From NCBI GenBank assembly GCA_037043455.1, contig JAWPHD010001817.1, forward strand, positions 124,001 through 188,000: a stretch of DNA of 64,000 bases. Reading direction: 5' to 3'. Positions 44,675-58,700 of this stretch are shown here, piece by piece. The position numbers and the translations under genes were made by a program. Positions within the stretch are counted from its first letter, which is position 1; each line of letters starts with the position of its first letter. Origin of the DNA: Cyrtodaria siliqua (Eukaryota; Mollusca; Bivalvia; Adapedonta; Hiatellidae). The notes under the pieces are model-generated. The model was not told the DNA's origin and did no database searches. It saw only the letters and a list, made by a program, of their open reading frames with translations.

Positions 44675-47600
44675 ATCCACCCTGTGTTTGCCTATAACCG
44701 TTACAAGCCTGTTGTTAACCCTGTGTTTGCCTATAACCGTTACAAGGATACACCCCTGTTTTTAACCCTTGTTTGTCACTAACCGTTACAAGGATCCACA
44801 CCTGTTGTTAACCCTGTGTTTGCCTAAAACCGTTACAAGGATCCACACCTGTTGTAAACCCTCTATTTGCCTATATCCGTTACAATGATCCACACCTGCT
44901 GTAACCCTGTGTTTGCCTATATCCGTTACAATGATCCACACCTGCTGTAACCCTGTGTTTGCCTATAACCGTTACAAGGATCCACACCTGTTGTTAACCC
45001 TGTGTTTGCCTATAACCGTTACAAGGATCCACACCTGTTGTTAACCCTGTGTTTGCCTATAACCGTTACAAGGATCCACACCTGTTGTTAACCCTGTGTT
45101 TGCCTATAACCGTTACAAGGATCCACACCTGTTGTTAACCCTGTGTTTGCCTATAACCGTTACAAGGATCCACACCTGTTGTTAACCCTGTGTTTGCCTA
45201 TAACCGTTACAAGGATCCACACCTGTTGTTAACCCTGTGTTTGCCTATAACCGTTACAAGGATCCACACCTGTTGTTAACCCTGTGTTTGCCTAAAACCG
45301 TTACAAGTATTCACACCTGTTGTTAACCCTGTGTTTGCCTATAACCGTTACAAGGATCCACACCTGTTGTTAACCCTGTGTTTGCCTATAACCGTTACAA
45401 GGATCCACACCTGTTGTTAACCCTGTGTTTGCCTATAACCGTTACAAGGATCCACACCTGTTGTTAACCCTGTGTTTGCCTAAAACCGTTACAAGTATTC
45501 ACACCTGTTGTTAACCCTGTGTTTGCCTATAACCGTTACAAGGATCCACACCTGTTGTAAACCCTCTATTTGCCTATATCCGTTACAATGATCCACACCT
45601 GTTGTAAACCCTCTATTTGCCTATATCCGTTACAATTATCCACACCTGTTGTTAACCCTGTGTTTGCCTATAACCGTTACAATGATCCACACCTGTTGTT
45701 AACCCTGTGTTTGCCTATAACCGTTACAATTATTCACACCTGTTGTTAACGCTGTGTTTGCCTATAACCGTTACAATGATCCACACCTGTTGTAAACCCT
45801 CTATTTGCCTATATCCGTTACAATTATCCACACCTGTTGTTAACCCTGTGTTTGCCTATAACCGTTACAATGATCCACACCTGTTGTTAACCCTGTGTTT
45901 GCCTATAACCGTTACAATTATTCACACCTGTTGTTAACCCTGTGTTTGCCTATAACCGTTACAATGATCCACACCTGTTGTAAACCCTCTATTTGCCTAT
46001 ATCCGTTACAATTATTCACACCTGTTGTTAACGCTGTGTTTGCCTATAACCGTTACAATGATCCACACCTGTTGTTAACCCTGTGTTTGCCTATAACCGT
46101 TACAAGGATCCACACCTGTTGTTAACCCTGTGTTTGCCTAAAACCGTTACAAGTATTCACACCTGTTGTTAACCCTGTGTTTGCCTATAACCGTTACAAG
46201 GATCCACACCTGTTGTAAACCCTCTATTTGCCTATATCCGTTACAATGATCCACACCTGCTGTTAACCCTGTGTTTGCCTATAACCGTTACAAGTATTCA
46301 CACCTGTTGTAAACGCTGTGTTTGCCTATAACCGTTACAAGGATCCACACCTGTTGTTAACCCAGTGTTTGCCTATAACCGTTACAAGGATTCAAACCTG
46401 CTGTTAACGCTGTGCTTGCCTCTAACCGTTACAAGCCTGTTGTTAACCCTGTGTTTGCCTATAACCGTAACAAGTATCCACACCTGTTGTTAACCCTGTG
46501 TTTGCCTATAACCGTTACAAGGATACACGCCTGTTGTTAACGCTGTGTTTGCCTATAACCGTTACAAAAATCCACACCTGTTGTTAACCCTGTGTTTGTC
46601 TATAACCGTTACAAGGATTCACACCTGTTGTTAACCCTGTGTTTGCCTATAACCATTACAAGCCTGTTGTTAACCTTGTGTTTGCCTCTAACCGTTATAA
46701 GGATACACCCCTGTTGTTACCCTGTTATTGCCACTAACTGTTACAAGGATCCACACCTGTTGTTAACCCTGTGTTTGCCTATAACCGTTACAAGTATTCA
46801 CACCTGTTGTTAACGCTGTGTTTGCCTCTAACCGTTACAAGGATCCACACCTGTTGTTAACCCTGTGTTTGCCTATAACCGTTACAAGGATCCACACCTG
46901 TTTGCCTCTAACCGTTACAAGGATCCACACCTGTTGTTAACCCTGTGTTTGCCTATAACCGTTACAAGGATCCACACCTGTTGTTAACCCTGTGTTTGCC
47001 TATAACCGTTACAAGGATCCACACCTGCTGTTAACCCTGTGTTTGCCTATAACCGTTACAATGATCCACTCCTGCTGTTAATCCCGTGTTTGCCTATAAC
47101 CGTTACAAGTGTCCACACCTGTTGTTAACCCTGTGTTTGCCTATAACCGTTACAAGGATTTACACCTGCTGTTAACGATGTGTTTGCCTCTAACCGTTAC
47201 AAGCCTGTTGTTAACCCTGTGTTTGCCTATAACCGTTACAAGGATTCACACCTGTTGTTAACCCTGTGTTTGCCTATAACCGTTACAAGCCTGTTGTTAA
47301 CCCTGTGTTTGCCTCTAACCGTTACAAGGATACACACCTGTTGTTAACCCTGTGTTTGAAACTAACCGTTACAAGGATCCACACCTGTTGTTAACCCTGT
47401 GTTTGCCTATAACCGTTACAAGTATTCACACCTGTTGTAAACGCTGTGTTTGCCTCTAACCGTTACAAGGATTCACACCTGTTGTTAACCCTGTGTTTGC
47501 CTATAACCGTTACAATGATCCACACCTGTTGTTAACCCTGTGTTTGCCTATAACCGTTACAAGGATACACGCCTGTTGTTAACCCTGTGTTTGCCACTAA

Positions 47601-48006
47601 CCGTTACAAGGATCCACACCTGTTGTTAACCCTGTGTTTGCCTATAACCGTTACAATGATCCACACCTGTTGTTAACCCTGTGTTTTCCCCTAATCGTTA
47701 CAAGGATCCACACCTGTTGTTAACCCTGTGTTTGCCTATAACCGTTACAAGGATTCACACCTGTTGTTAACGCTGTGTTTGCCTCTAACCGTTACAAGCC
47801 TGTTGTTAACCCTGTGTTTGCCTCTAACCGTTACAAGGATCCACACCTGTTGTTAACCCTGTGTTTGCCTATAACCGTTACAAGGATCCACACCTGCTGT
47901 TAACCCTGTGTTTGCCTCTAACCGTTACAAGGATCCACACCTGTTGTTAACCCTGTGTTTGCCTCTAACCGTAACAAGGATCCACATCTGTTGTTAACCC
48001 TGTGTT
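44675..48006 (+). repeat. 47-bp minisatellite, about 70 copies
   Basis: The unit is CCCTGTGTTTGCCTATAACC, GTTACAAGGATCCACACCTG, TTGTTAA. Variants include shorter units lacking GATCCACAC and types with CTCTATTTGCCTATATCC, which appear in recurring order near 45.55-46.25 kb. The array lies between two LINE fragments inside the sulfotransferase intron. Open frames such as those near 45.7-46.8 kb are repeat artefacts. Confidence 0.97.
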
Positions 48007-48169
48007 GGCGGTGTAGCGCGCTTCTAGATAATTATTTATCGATGTAAGTTTAGGTCAGTGACACATCCAAGGTAACCGCCAATACCATAAACGATTAAAA
48101 TATGTGAACATCTTTTTCTCAAGTACCTTTGACATTGTTTTCCATATTACTAATTGAAATCCCCAAAAC

Positions 48170-49080
48170 GATCAAGTTTGTTCAAATTATGCTGCCTTCG
48201 AAAAACACAAATTTGCTCATCTTGCTATCAATTTAGAAAGTCCAATTTGCCCATAGATAGTGTCCCTAATAACAAGCGCACAGAAAGGCTGTCGTCCCAT
48301 TTATGATATACTTATTAAATCAAATGTACATCCAACATATATAGTCAAATGGCAGCAATATGATATAAATATAGACAGAGTTTGGAATGAATTATTCAAA
48401 ATACATTTCAAATGTACAAAGGGAATAGATTACGTTGCTTAAAGGAAAAAATAAACCACATAATTACTGCTAATAACATCCTTTTGACAAAAATGAAGAT
48501 GAAAAATTATAATTTCTGTAGCGTTTGCACAAAGTCTCCAGAAACCATTACAAATTTATTTTGGGAATGTTAATATACCAAATCATTTTGGGATATTTTT
48601 AAGATTACTTGCAATGACAATAATATAATAATTCAACCGGAAAGGACTACAAAATCAATAATATTTGGGTCTAGGGAATATGGCAATGTTCTAAATAAAC
48701 TAATTATGCATGCAAAATACTTCATATATAAATGCAAGTTAGATGGAAGATTACCATTGTTCGTAGATTTCAAACCACAAATTAAATACATATATCAAAC
48801 TGAAAACAATAAACGCAATTAAATGTTTGCATTTGATAAATTTGAAAAACCTTGGACATGTTGGATGACATATAAATCCCTGCTTAAATATTTGTTTCTT
48901 AAATTTTAAGAGTTACGCTGTGCAACAAATCTATCTTGTTCCTTCTTCTTCTTGTTTTTTGTTTTGTCTTTTTTTTTTTTGACAAAAGAACAATCAATAG
49001 GAAAATCCCAAGAAATGTGTAGTTATATCTGTTAGATTATGTTCTCCGTTGTTCCAACTGAATAATAAAGAGTCACACCT
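48170..49080 (+). mobile_element. LINE 3' fragment (L1/Tx1-like C terminus)
   Basis: Broken frames read SAQKGCRPIYDILI, KWQQYDINIDRVWNELFKI, then FCSVCTKSPETITNLFWEC, FWDIFKITCNDN, LIMHAKYFIYKCKLDGRLP and FEKPWTCWMTYKSLLKY. CxxC then ETIxxLFWxC is the zinc-finger-like end of L1/Tx1-type ORF2 proteins; the usual His is Asn here. Several stops interrupt it. The orientation is opposite to the LINE on the other side of the 47-bp array. Confidence 0.75.
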
Positions 49081-49794
49081 CCATATAAATATCTTGTATT
49101 TTCTTTATATATTTATTCTGGATAACACCATTTTTGTTTCACACAGTCAACTGTAGGAAATCTTAGCAGAGATAGTATGTGGATCTTGTATAAAACTGAA
49201 ACACTCATACGTTGATTATGTTAGCATTGTATTTATCTACGTTAAACAATTCTTTATACAAGATATACATGCTGGCATTTTAAAAACAAACAACATTTCT
49301 TTACTATTATTAATGAAGGCGTATTACAGTACCTAAATAAATAGTTTGACAATTTTGTAAATGTTTACGGCTTTCAAGTTTTAAAGGGACACACAGAAAT
49401 CTGGTGTATTTGCAAATAACATTATTTTGAAAGAATCTCAGATTGCAGAGAACCCCTTTCATCAAAATGGTATTTTAAATCTTCTTTTGAATATTGCAAA
49501 GAAATTAAAAAAAAAATCCCCATTAATGCAGTTTCAAATCAGGATATGCATTTTTTTCTTCTAAATATTTTGAAAACTGTTTATATATAAATATTATGCA
49601 TAATACATCTATATCTGTACGGTTTGTTGATGGGTAGCCCACCCCGACCCTCACAGACCTATTACGGGGTGAATAAATGGATTACAATTAATTTGGTGAT
49701 CAAAATTAAAAAAAAATAATAGTTTGTTCAAATTAAGGCACGGGAGTTAACATGTGTCACATGGGTCCACGGTTTGTGTATAACATCTGTGCAT
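49081..49794. other. Sulfotransferase intron, no feature seen
   Basis: AT-rich. TTTAAAGGGACAC at 49383 resembles the start of the TTAA MITE but diverges at once and has no partner end. Confidence 0.4.
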
Positions 49795-50090
49795 GCTTTA
49801 CATAGACTTACATAAGGAAAACTTGGAAATTCCAAGACAAATCTTCTTTATCTCTGAAACTACAAGAGCTAGAGGTCTGATATTTTGCATGTATCATAGC
49901 TTAGTCCTGCCCTGGGGTGACATGCTTTACACAGATTTATAAGGGAACAAATTTAAATCTTAATTTATAAGACCATTACTTTATCACACCCATTTGAACT
50001 GTTACTGTTGCAATTGTCTACAATGTACTAGGTCAACAGGCCAACTATTCAGGGCCATTTGACTATTTTGTTTATAACGAGTACGACTAA
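49795..50090 (+). repeat. Diverged mosaic repeat copy
   Basis: CTGAAACTACAAGAGCTAGA, GGTCTGATATTTTGCATGTA and AGGTCAACAGGCCAACTATT then CAGGGCCATTTG follow the order of a repeat that I associate with mollusc genomes. No copy with high identity is in this window. Confidence 0.4.
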
Positions 50091-50274
50091 ATGTGTGTAA
50101 AACTAGATACATTTAGTTTGTTATTGGTATTGTCATATATTCTTCATTTAATCCAGAGTGTTTACATCGGGCATTGCCTAACGCCATATGTTAATTTAAA
50201 ATGCAAATGGTAGTTTAAAATGGCCAGGCAAGGCTACATACTCTCAGACTTGATACGATATTAGTAATACGTAC

Positions 50275-50428
50275 GCTTGGTAGTGGTTGCCGTTTTGCGT
50301 GGTTTATCTGTCGTCTTATCGCAGGGTTTGCATACACTTAAGTAGGATGGTGTCAAGTACTTTATACCAAGCACTGTTAAAAGTATCCCCATTAGGCAGA
50401 CCTTGAATGAACATCGACGCATCCTTAT
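50275..50428 (-). CDS. Carbohydrate sulfotransferase, signal-anchor exon
   Basis: On the minus strand an acceptor (GTTCTTTTCAG) is followed by ATAAGG and ATG at 50422. The frame reads MRRCSFK, a hydrophobic stretch VCLMGILLTVLGIKYL, then a Cys/Lys/Thr-rich stem (VCKPCDKTTDKPRKTATTTK). A short basic tail, one membrane span and a stem is the layout of type II Golgi transferases. The donor C/GTACGT leaves one base, in phase with the catalytic exon that starts with AT (together His). The joined protein would have about 420 residues, normal for this family. The acceptor before the ATG implies an upstream non-coding exon. The link across about 9.6 kb is inferred from phase, strand and topology. Confidence 0.7.
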
Positions 50429-50738
50429 CTGAAAAGAACATCAAAATACAGTTCTAAATTCTGAAGTATGTTTCTCAACTTTTCGTTTATGCAAATTTAT
50501 TTTTACACTGTTATGAGATGTTATGCTGAGTTTGCCACTTGCTACAAAGGGAGACATTATTGGTGCGTTTAATAATAATTTGGTATCTAGATGATATACT
50601 CGATATTGAGTATCCGTTCTTTTTGGACACTAGTATTTATCCACCAGAGCTCACGTTGAATAAAGCAACAGTTCATATACTATAGCAACTTTCCGCGATA
50701 TTGAAGAAACTAACCCGCCAAATAATGGCAAAATTACA
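50429..50738. other. 5' part of the sulfotransferase locus, no further exon recognised
   Basis: AT-rich sequence upstream of the anchor exon on the minus strand. A promoter cannot be placed. Confidence 0.35.
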
Positions 50739-50750
50739 TCTCTCTCTCTC

Positions 50751-50791
<41 letters not shown>

Positions 50792-50802
50792 ATATATATA
50801 TA
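50739..50802 (+). repeat. (TC)n microsatellite followed by (TA)n
   Basis: About 25 TC repeats with one interruption, then TATATATATA. Confidence 0.97.
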
Positions 50803-52740
50803 ATGTTTTTTATGAGAATTGCATGTGGCGCTTTAATATAAGATTCAGATGAAAAGTATATGATTCTCATATAAGACTGAAATCATATCGAGAGTTTAAC
50901 GCGAGACTATGCTAAGTGCATTTTAGTAATTTTTACAGGAGAAGCATACAACATTTTTTAAATGAATGAACATAGTATATAACTATACTATTAATAATAA
51001 CTGTGTATAAATGTGAACAATATCCTTACCAGCTCCTTTTAATTGTCAACAACTTTTATATGAAAGGTGTTATTATAGATTAACTTTAAATAAAGTTTCA
51101 CATAGAATAGTTTGGCGCTGAAATTTATTAAATTTGTTAAATACGAAACTATGCTATTTGATTTTGCAAAACTGTTGAGTGTAATTTTGTTTTCATTGTG
51201 CATTGAAATCTTCTTTACGGGCAATACACAAATTATTAAGAATACCATTATAAATGATGTCCCATACAATTTAGGTTTTCTGACTTTAATTGAATATTGT
51301 CACTTGGCATAGTTTCGCATTTAAATTATATTTATTTTTTGCAAAATGTTCATTTTCTTGACGAATATCCACCATATAAGGTATACGTTTTCTGAAATTA
51401 TAAATACAATGAAATACTATCATTTAATGTAAGAAAACAGCTTTCGGTAACAATATCACTAAGCATAGTTACGCGTTTAGCCATCGATATGTTTATTATA
51501 TATGGCAACATGTCCTATGCAGGCGTAGTCTGCATTCTTTTACCGGAGTCGTAACAAGTGAGAACAAATAATACGTATTAAGTCGTAAGTCGTGCGTGTT
51601 AATCTAAATGTCCCTCCATTCTTCCGTAATTTTGAAGTGAAAAGAAAACAAGATTGAAAAAAGTATGTTTAATGCTGTCCGTCTCTTTTTGTCAAGAACG
51701 CACATACATTTTAAATACAGAAGAGCTACATATTATTTATGAGTCAAGAGTGCAAGATGTTATATCCAAAGTCTGAGATTTGTTTTGGTGTTTGCTTATG
51801 CTTTTATGCCAATTTTCATATTTCAAGTTTGAATTTTTCGAATTTGACTTGCAGATTGTTCCAATTAGACGTTAACATTGGTGAAAATGATCGTGGTTTC
51901 TGCCAACATCATTGGAGCGGTTTCACCGTACTTATATTTTATTAAAATTGAAGTATTAAATTTTATGAGTGGACTTAAATAACTAATGACAAACGAATTA
52001 ACTTCTAGATTATTCATTACCTTATACGTAAATTAATATAATTAAGATCGAAAGAATGAAAGCCTTCCAACTTGATATCTAGTCAATAATGTTTCCGTGA
52101 AAGATGTCGTTTTCCCCCATGTGAAGATGATTTATGCACAGTAAATAGTTAATTTGACTGGGAATATTAGAAAAGAAGTTTTTTTTTGTTAGTTTGAAAA
52201 CAACGTGTCAAAATCCGTGACTTGAATGTTGAAAAAACTGTGTTAATAGATGTGAAACATTACACAATACTTTCTGGACTGATCGATGGATTTTTAAATA
52301 CAATGTTTGTTTAAAAGAAGTCCCCGGAATTAATAGGCTATAAGCCAGGATTCAAAATTTGGGCCACTGGTACAGGTACCATCTGCGGGGATGAAGGCTC
52401 ATTGTGTTTTATTTTAGTGAGGTATACCCTCCTAGGGCTGAAAAATGTCTGAAAGCTTGTAGAACTCTAAACATTTCGTTGATTAAGTGTTATCCGAGCT
52501 TTTAATACACCCACAAGTTGCGTATGAGCATATATTGTAGAAATAGCGCTGAGGACGGGGTCAGTAACATTGTAAGACACACGCACATTTTTGGGAGTAA
52601 GCAGATACATAATTATATTAAAAATGTTGGGAGTGGAGTAAAAAATGATGCTATGTTACCCCGTCCCCGTATCCGATTATTGGGGGCTACTCGCCCCACC
52701 CTTGTTCCTACGCATATGCCAACCTACTGTAATCAAAGCA
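50803..52740. other. Intergenic, no gene seen
   Basis: AT-rich DNA with short frames on both strands and no recognisable domain or splice context. Composition shifts to GC-rich near 52660, just before the 73-bp satellite. ATGCCAACCT and AACGTTTCTCATAGCG there resemble degenerate satellite units. Confidence 0.45.
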
Positions 52741-55700
52741 ACGTTTCTCATAGCGTATGGGGCCCGTGCTGTTCCCGAGCTAGAAGGGGGCGACTGACTG
52801 CCTACCTTGGCAGACGTTTCTCATAGCGTATGGGCCCCGTGCTGTTCCCGAGCAAGAAGGGGGCGACTGACTGCCTACCTTGGCAGACGTTTCTCATAGC
52901 GTATGGGCCCCGTGCTGTTCCCGAGCAAGAAGGGGGCGACTGACTGCCTACCTTGGCAGACGTTTCTCGTAGCGTATGGGCCCCGTGCTGTTCCCGAGCT
53001 AGAAGGGGGCGACTGACTGCCTACCTTGGCAGACGTTTCTCATAGCGTATGGGCCCCGTGCTGTTCCCGAGCAAGAAGGGGGCGACTGACTGCCAATCTT
53101 GGCAGACGTTTCTCATAGCGTATGGGCCCCGTGCTGTTCCCGAGCAAGAAGGGGGCGACTGACTGCCAACCTTGGCAGACGTTTCTCATAGCGTATGGGC
53201 CCCGTGCTGTTCCCGAGCTAGAAGGGGGCGACTGACTGCCTACCTTGGCAGACGTTTCTCGTAGCGTATGGGCCCCGCGCTGTTCCCGAGCTAGAAGGGG
53301 GCGACTGACTGCCTACCTTGGCAGACGTTTCTCGTAGCGTATGGGCCCCGTGCTGTTCCCGAGCTAGAAGGGGGCGACTGACTGCCAACCTTGGCAGACG
53401 TTTCTCATAGCGTATGGGCCCCGTGCTGTTCCCGAGCAAGAAGGGGCCGACTGACTGCCAACCTTGGCAGACGTTTCTCATAGCGTATGGGCCCCGTGCT
53501 GTTCCCGAGCAAGAAGGGGGCGACAGACTGCCAACCTTGGCAGACGTTTCTCATAGCGTATGGGCCCCGTGCTGTTCCCGAGCTAGAAGGGGGCGACTTA
53601 CTGCCTACCTTGGCAGACGTTTCTCATAGCGTATGGGCCCCGTGCTGTTCCCGAGCTAGAAGGGGGCGACTGACTGCCTACCTTGGCAGACGTTTCTCGT
53701 AGCGTATGGGCCCCGTGCTGTTCCCGAGCTAGAAGGGGGCGACTGACTGCCTACCTTGGCAGACGTTTCTCATAGCGTATGGGCCCCGTGCTGTTCCCGA
53801 GCTAGAAGGGGGCGACTGACTGCCAACCTTGGCAGACGTTTCTCATAGCGTATGGGCCCCGTGCTGTTCCCGAGCTAGAAGGGGGCGACTGACTGCCAAC
53901 CTTGGCAGACGTTTCTCATAGCGTATGGGCCCCGTGCTGTTCCCGAGCTAGAAGGGGGCGACTGACTGCCTACCTTGGCAGACGTTTCTCATAGCGTATG
54001 GGCCCCGTGCTGTTCCCGAGCTAGAAGGGGGCGACTGACTGCCAACCTTGGCAGACGTTTCTCATAGCGTACGGGCCCCGTGCTGTTCCCGAGCTAGAAG
54101 GGGGCGACTGACTGCCAACCTTGGCAGACGTTTCTCATAGCGTACGGGCCCCGTGCTGTTCCCGAGCTAGAAGGGGGCGATTGACTGCCTACCTTGGCAG
54201 ACGTTTCTCATAGCGTACGGGCCCCGTGCTGTTCCCGAGCTAAAAGGGGGCGACTGACTGCCTACCTTGGCAGACGTTTCTCATAGTGTATGGGCCCCGT
54301 GCTGTTCCCGAGCTAGAAGGGGGCGATTGACTGCCTACCTTGGCAGACGTTTCTCATAGCGTATGGGACCAGTACTGTTCCCGAGCAAGAAGGGGGCGAC
54401 TGACTGCCAACCTTAGCAGACGTTTCTCATAGCGTATGGGCCCCGTGCTGTTCCCGAGCTAGAAGGGGGCGACTGACTGCCAACCTTGGCAGACGTTTCT
54501 CGTAGCGTATGGGCCCCGTGCTGTTCCCGAGCTAGAAGGGGGCGACTGACTGCCTACCTTGGCAGACGTTTCTCATAGCGTATGGGCCCCGTGCTGTTCC
54601 CGAGCAAGAAGGGGGCGACTGACTGCCAATCTTGGCAGACGTTTCTCATAGCGTATGGGCCCCGTGCTGTTCCCGAGCAAGAAGGGGGCGACTGACTGCC
54701 AACCTTGGCAGACGTTTCTCATAGCGTATGGGCCCCGTGCTGTTCCCGAGCTAGAAGGGGGCGACTGACTGCCTACCTTGGCAGACGTTTCTCGTAGCGT
54801 ATGGGCCCCGCGCTGTTCCCGAGCTAGAAGGGGGCGACTGACTGCCTACCTTGGCAGACGTTTCTCGTAGCGTATGGGCCCCGTGCTGTTCCCGAGCTAG
54901 AAGGGGGCGACTGACTGCCAACCTTGGCAGACGTTTCTCATAGCGTATGGGCCCCGTGCTGTTCCCGAGCAAGAAGGGGCCGACTGACTGCCAACCTTGG
55001 CAGACGTTTCTCATAGCGTATGGGCCCCGTGCTGTTCCCGAGCAAGAAGGGGGCGACAGACTGCCAACCTTGGCAGACGTTTCTCATAGCGTATGGGCCC
55101 CGTGCTGTTCCCGAGCTAGAAGGGGGCGACTTACTGCCTACCTTGGCAGACGTTTCTCATAGCGTATGGGCCCCGTGCTGTTCCCGAGCTAGAAGGGGGC
55201 GACTGACTGCCTACCTTGGCAGACGTTTCTCGTAGCGTATGGGCCCCGTGCTGTTCCCGAGCTAGAAGGGGGCGACTGACTGCCTACCTTGGCAGACGTT
55301 TCTCATAGCGTATGGGCCCCGTGCTGTTCCCGAGCTAGAAGGGGGCGACTGACTGCCAACCTTGGCAGACGTTTCTCATAGCGTATGGGCCCCGTGCTGT
55401 TCCCGAGCTAGAAGGGGGCGACTGACTGCCAACCTTGGCAGACGTTTCTCATAGCGTATGGGCCCCGTGCTGTTCCCGAGCTAGAAGGGGGCGACTGACT
55501 GCCTACCTTGGCAGACGTTTCTCATAGCGTATGGGCCCCGTGCTGTTCCCGAGCTAGAAGGGGGCGACTGACTGCCAACCTTGGCAGACGTTTCTCATAG
55601 CGTACGGGCCCCGTGCTGTTCCCGAGCTAGAAGGGGGCGACTGACTGCCAACCTTGGCAGACGTTTCTCATAGCGTACGGGCCCCGTGCTGTTCCCGAGC

Positions 55701-58700
55701 TAGAAGGGGGCGATTGACTGCCTACCTTGGCAGACGTTTCTCATAGCGTACGGGCCCCGTGCTGTTCCCGAGCTAGAAGGGGGCGACTGACTGCCTACCT
55801 TGGCAGACGTTTCTCATAGTGTATGGGCCCCGTGCTGTTCCCGAGCTAGAAGGGGGCGATTGACTGCCTACCTTGGCAGACGTTTCTCATAGCGTATGGG
55901 CCCCGTGCTGTTCCCGAGCAAGAAGGGGGCGACTGACTGCCAACCTTAGCAGACGTTTCTCATAGCGTATGGGCCCCGTGCTGTTCCCGAGCTAGAAGGG
56001 GGCGACTGACTGCCAACCTTGGCAGACGTTTCTCATAGCGTATGGGCCCCGTGCTGTTCCCGAGCTAGAAGGGGGCGACTGACTGCCTACCTTGGCAGAC
56101 GTTTCTCATAGCGTATGGGCCCCGTGCTGTTCCCGAGCTAGAAGGGGGCGACTGACTGCCAACCTTGGCAGACGTTTCTCATAGCGTACGGGCCCCGTGC
56201 TGTTCCCGAGCTAGAAGGGGGCGACTGACTGCCAACCTTGGCAGACGTTTCTCATAGCGTACGGGCCCCATGCTGTTCCCGAGCTGGAAGGGGGCGATTG
56301 ACTGCCTACCTTGGCAGACGTTTCTCATAGCGTACGGGCCCCGTGCTGTTCCCGAGCTAGAAGGGGGCGACTGACTGCCTACCTTGGCAGACGTTTCTCA
56401 TAGCGTATGGGCCCCGTGCTGTTCCTGAGCTAGAAGGGGGCGACTGACTGCCTACCTTGGCAGACGTTTCTCATAGCGTATGGGCCCCGTGCTGTTCCTG
56501 AGCTAGAAGGGGGCGACTGACTGCCAACCTTGGCAGACGTTTCTCATAGCGTATGGGCCACGTGCTGTTCCCGAGCAAGAAGGGGGCGACTGACTGCCTA
56601 CCTTGGCAGACGTTTCTCATAGCGTATGGGCCCCGTGCTGTTCCCGAGCAAGAAGGGGGCGACTGACTGCCTACCTTGGCAGACGTTTCTCATAGCGTAT
56701 GGGCCCCGTGCTGTTCCCGAGCAAGAAGGGGGCGACTGACTGCCTACCTTGGCAGACGTTTCTCGTAGCGTATGGGCCCCGTGCTGTTCCCGAGCTAGAA
56801 GGGGGCGACTGACTGCCTACCTTGGCAGACGTTTCTCATAGCGTATGGGCCCCGTGCTGTTCCCGAGCAAGAAGGGGGCGACTGACTGCCAATCTTGGCA
56901 GACGTTTCTCATAGCGTATGGGCCCCGTGCTGTTCCCGAGCAAGAAGGGGGCGACTGACTGCCAACCTTGGCAGACGTTTCTCATAGCGTATGGGCCCCG
57001 TGCTGTTCTCGAGCTAGAAGGGGGCGACTGACTGCCTACCTTGGCAGACGTTTCTCATAGCGTATGGGCCCCGTGCTGTTCCCGAGCAAGAAGGGGGCGA
57101 CTGACTGCCAATCTTGGCAGACGTTTCTCATAGCGTATGGGCCCCGTGCTGTTCCCGAGCAAGAAGGGGGCGACTGACTGCCTACCTTGGCAGACGTTTC
57201 TCGTAGCGTATGGGCCCCGTGCTGTTCCCGAGCTAGAAGGGGGCGACTGACTGCCTACCTTGGCAGACGTTTCTCGTAGCGTATGGGCCCCGTGCTGTTC
57301 CCGAGCTAGAAGGGGGCGACTGACTGCCAACCTTGGCAGACGTTTCTCATAGCGTATGGGCCCCGTGCTGTTCCCGAGCAAGAAGGGGGCGACTGACTGC
57401 CAACCTTGGCAGACGTTTCTCATAGCGTATGGGCCCCGTGCTGTTCCCGAGCAAGAAGGGGGCGACTGACTGCCAACCTTGGCAGACGTTTGTCATAGCG
57501 TATGGGCCCCGTGCTGTTCCCGAGCTAGAAGGGGGCGACTGACTGCCTACCTTGGCAGACGTTTCTCATAGCGTATGGGCCCCGTGCTGTTCCCGAGCTA
57601 GAATTGGGCGACTGACTGCCTACCTTGGCAGACGTTTCTCATAGCGTATGGACCCCGTGCTGTTCCCGAGCTAGAAGGGGGCGACTGACTGCCTACCTTG
57701 GCAGACGTTTCTCATAGCGTATGGGCCCCGTGTTGTTCCCGAGCTAGAAGGGGGCGACTGACTGCCTACCTTGGCAGACGTTTCTCATAGCGTATGGGCC
57801 CCGTGCTGTTCCCGGGGGCGACTGACTGCCTACCTTGGCAGACGTTTCTCATAGCGTATGGGCCCCGTGCTGTTCCCGAGCTAGAAGGGGGCGAATGACT
57901 GCCTACCTTGGCAGACGTTTCTCATAGCGTATGGGCCCCGTGCTGTTCCCGAGCTAGAAGGGGGCGACTGACTGCCTACCTTGGCAGACGTTTCTCATAG
58001 TGTATGGGCCCCGTGCTGTTCCCGAGCTAGAAGGGGGCGACTGACTGCCTACCTTGGCAGACGTTTCTCATAGCGTATGGGCCCCGTGCTGTTCCCGAGC
58101 TAGAAGGGGGCGACTGACTGCCTACATTGGCAAACATTTCTAATAGCGTATGGGCCCCGTGCTGTTCCCGAGCAAGAAGGGGGCGATTGACTGCCTACAT
58201 TGGCAGACATTTCTAATAGCGTATGGGACCAGTGCTGTTCCCGAGCAAGAAGGGGGCGACTGACTGCCTACATTGGCAGACATTTCTCATAGTGTATGGG
58301 CCCCGTGCTGTTCCCGAGCAAGAAGGGGGCGACTGACTGCCTACCTTGGCAGACGTTTCTCATAGTGTATGGGCCCTGTGTTGTTCCCGAGCAAGAAGGG
58401 TGCGATTGACTGCCTACCTTGGCAGACGTTTCTCATAGCGGACGGGCCCCGTGCTGTTCCCGAGCTAGAAGGGGGCGACTGACTGCCTACCTTGGCAGAC
58501 GTTTCTCATAGTGTATGGGCCCCGTGCTGTTCCCGAGCTAGAAGGGGGCGACTGACTGCCTACCTTGGCAGACGTTTCTCATAGTGTATGGGCCCCGTGC
58601 TGTTCCCGAGCTAGAAGGGGGCGACTGACTGCCTACCTTGGCAGACGTTTCTCATAGTGTATGGGCCCCGTGTTGTTCCCGAGCTAGAAGGGGGCGACTG

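Noticed and set aside
45707..46813. 76- and 73-codon plus-strand frames
   Set aside because: Translations of the 47-bp minisatellite only.
49381..49395. Another TTAA MITE starting TTTAAAGGGACAC
   Set aside because: Similarity stops after 13 bases and no matching right end is found.
53218..57423. Open frames of 71-122 codons on both strands in the 73-bp satellite
   Set aside because: Pure repeat translation with no start context, domain or splice signal.
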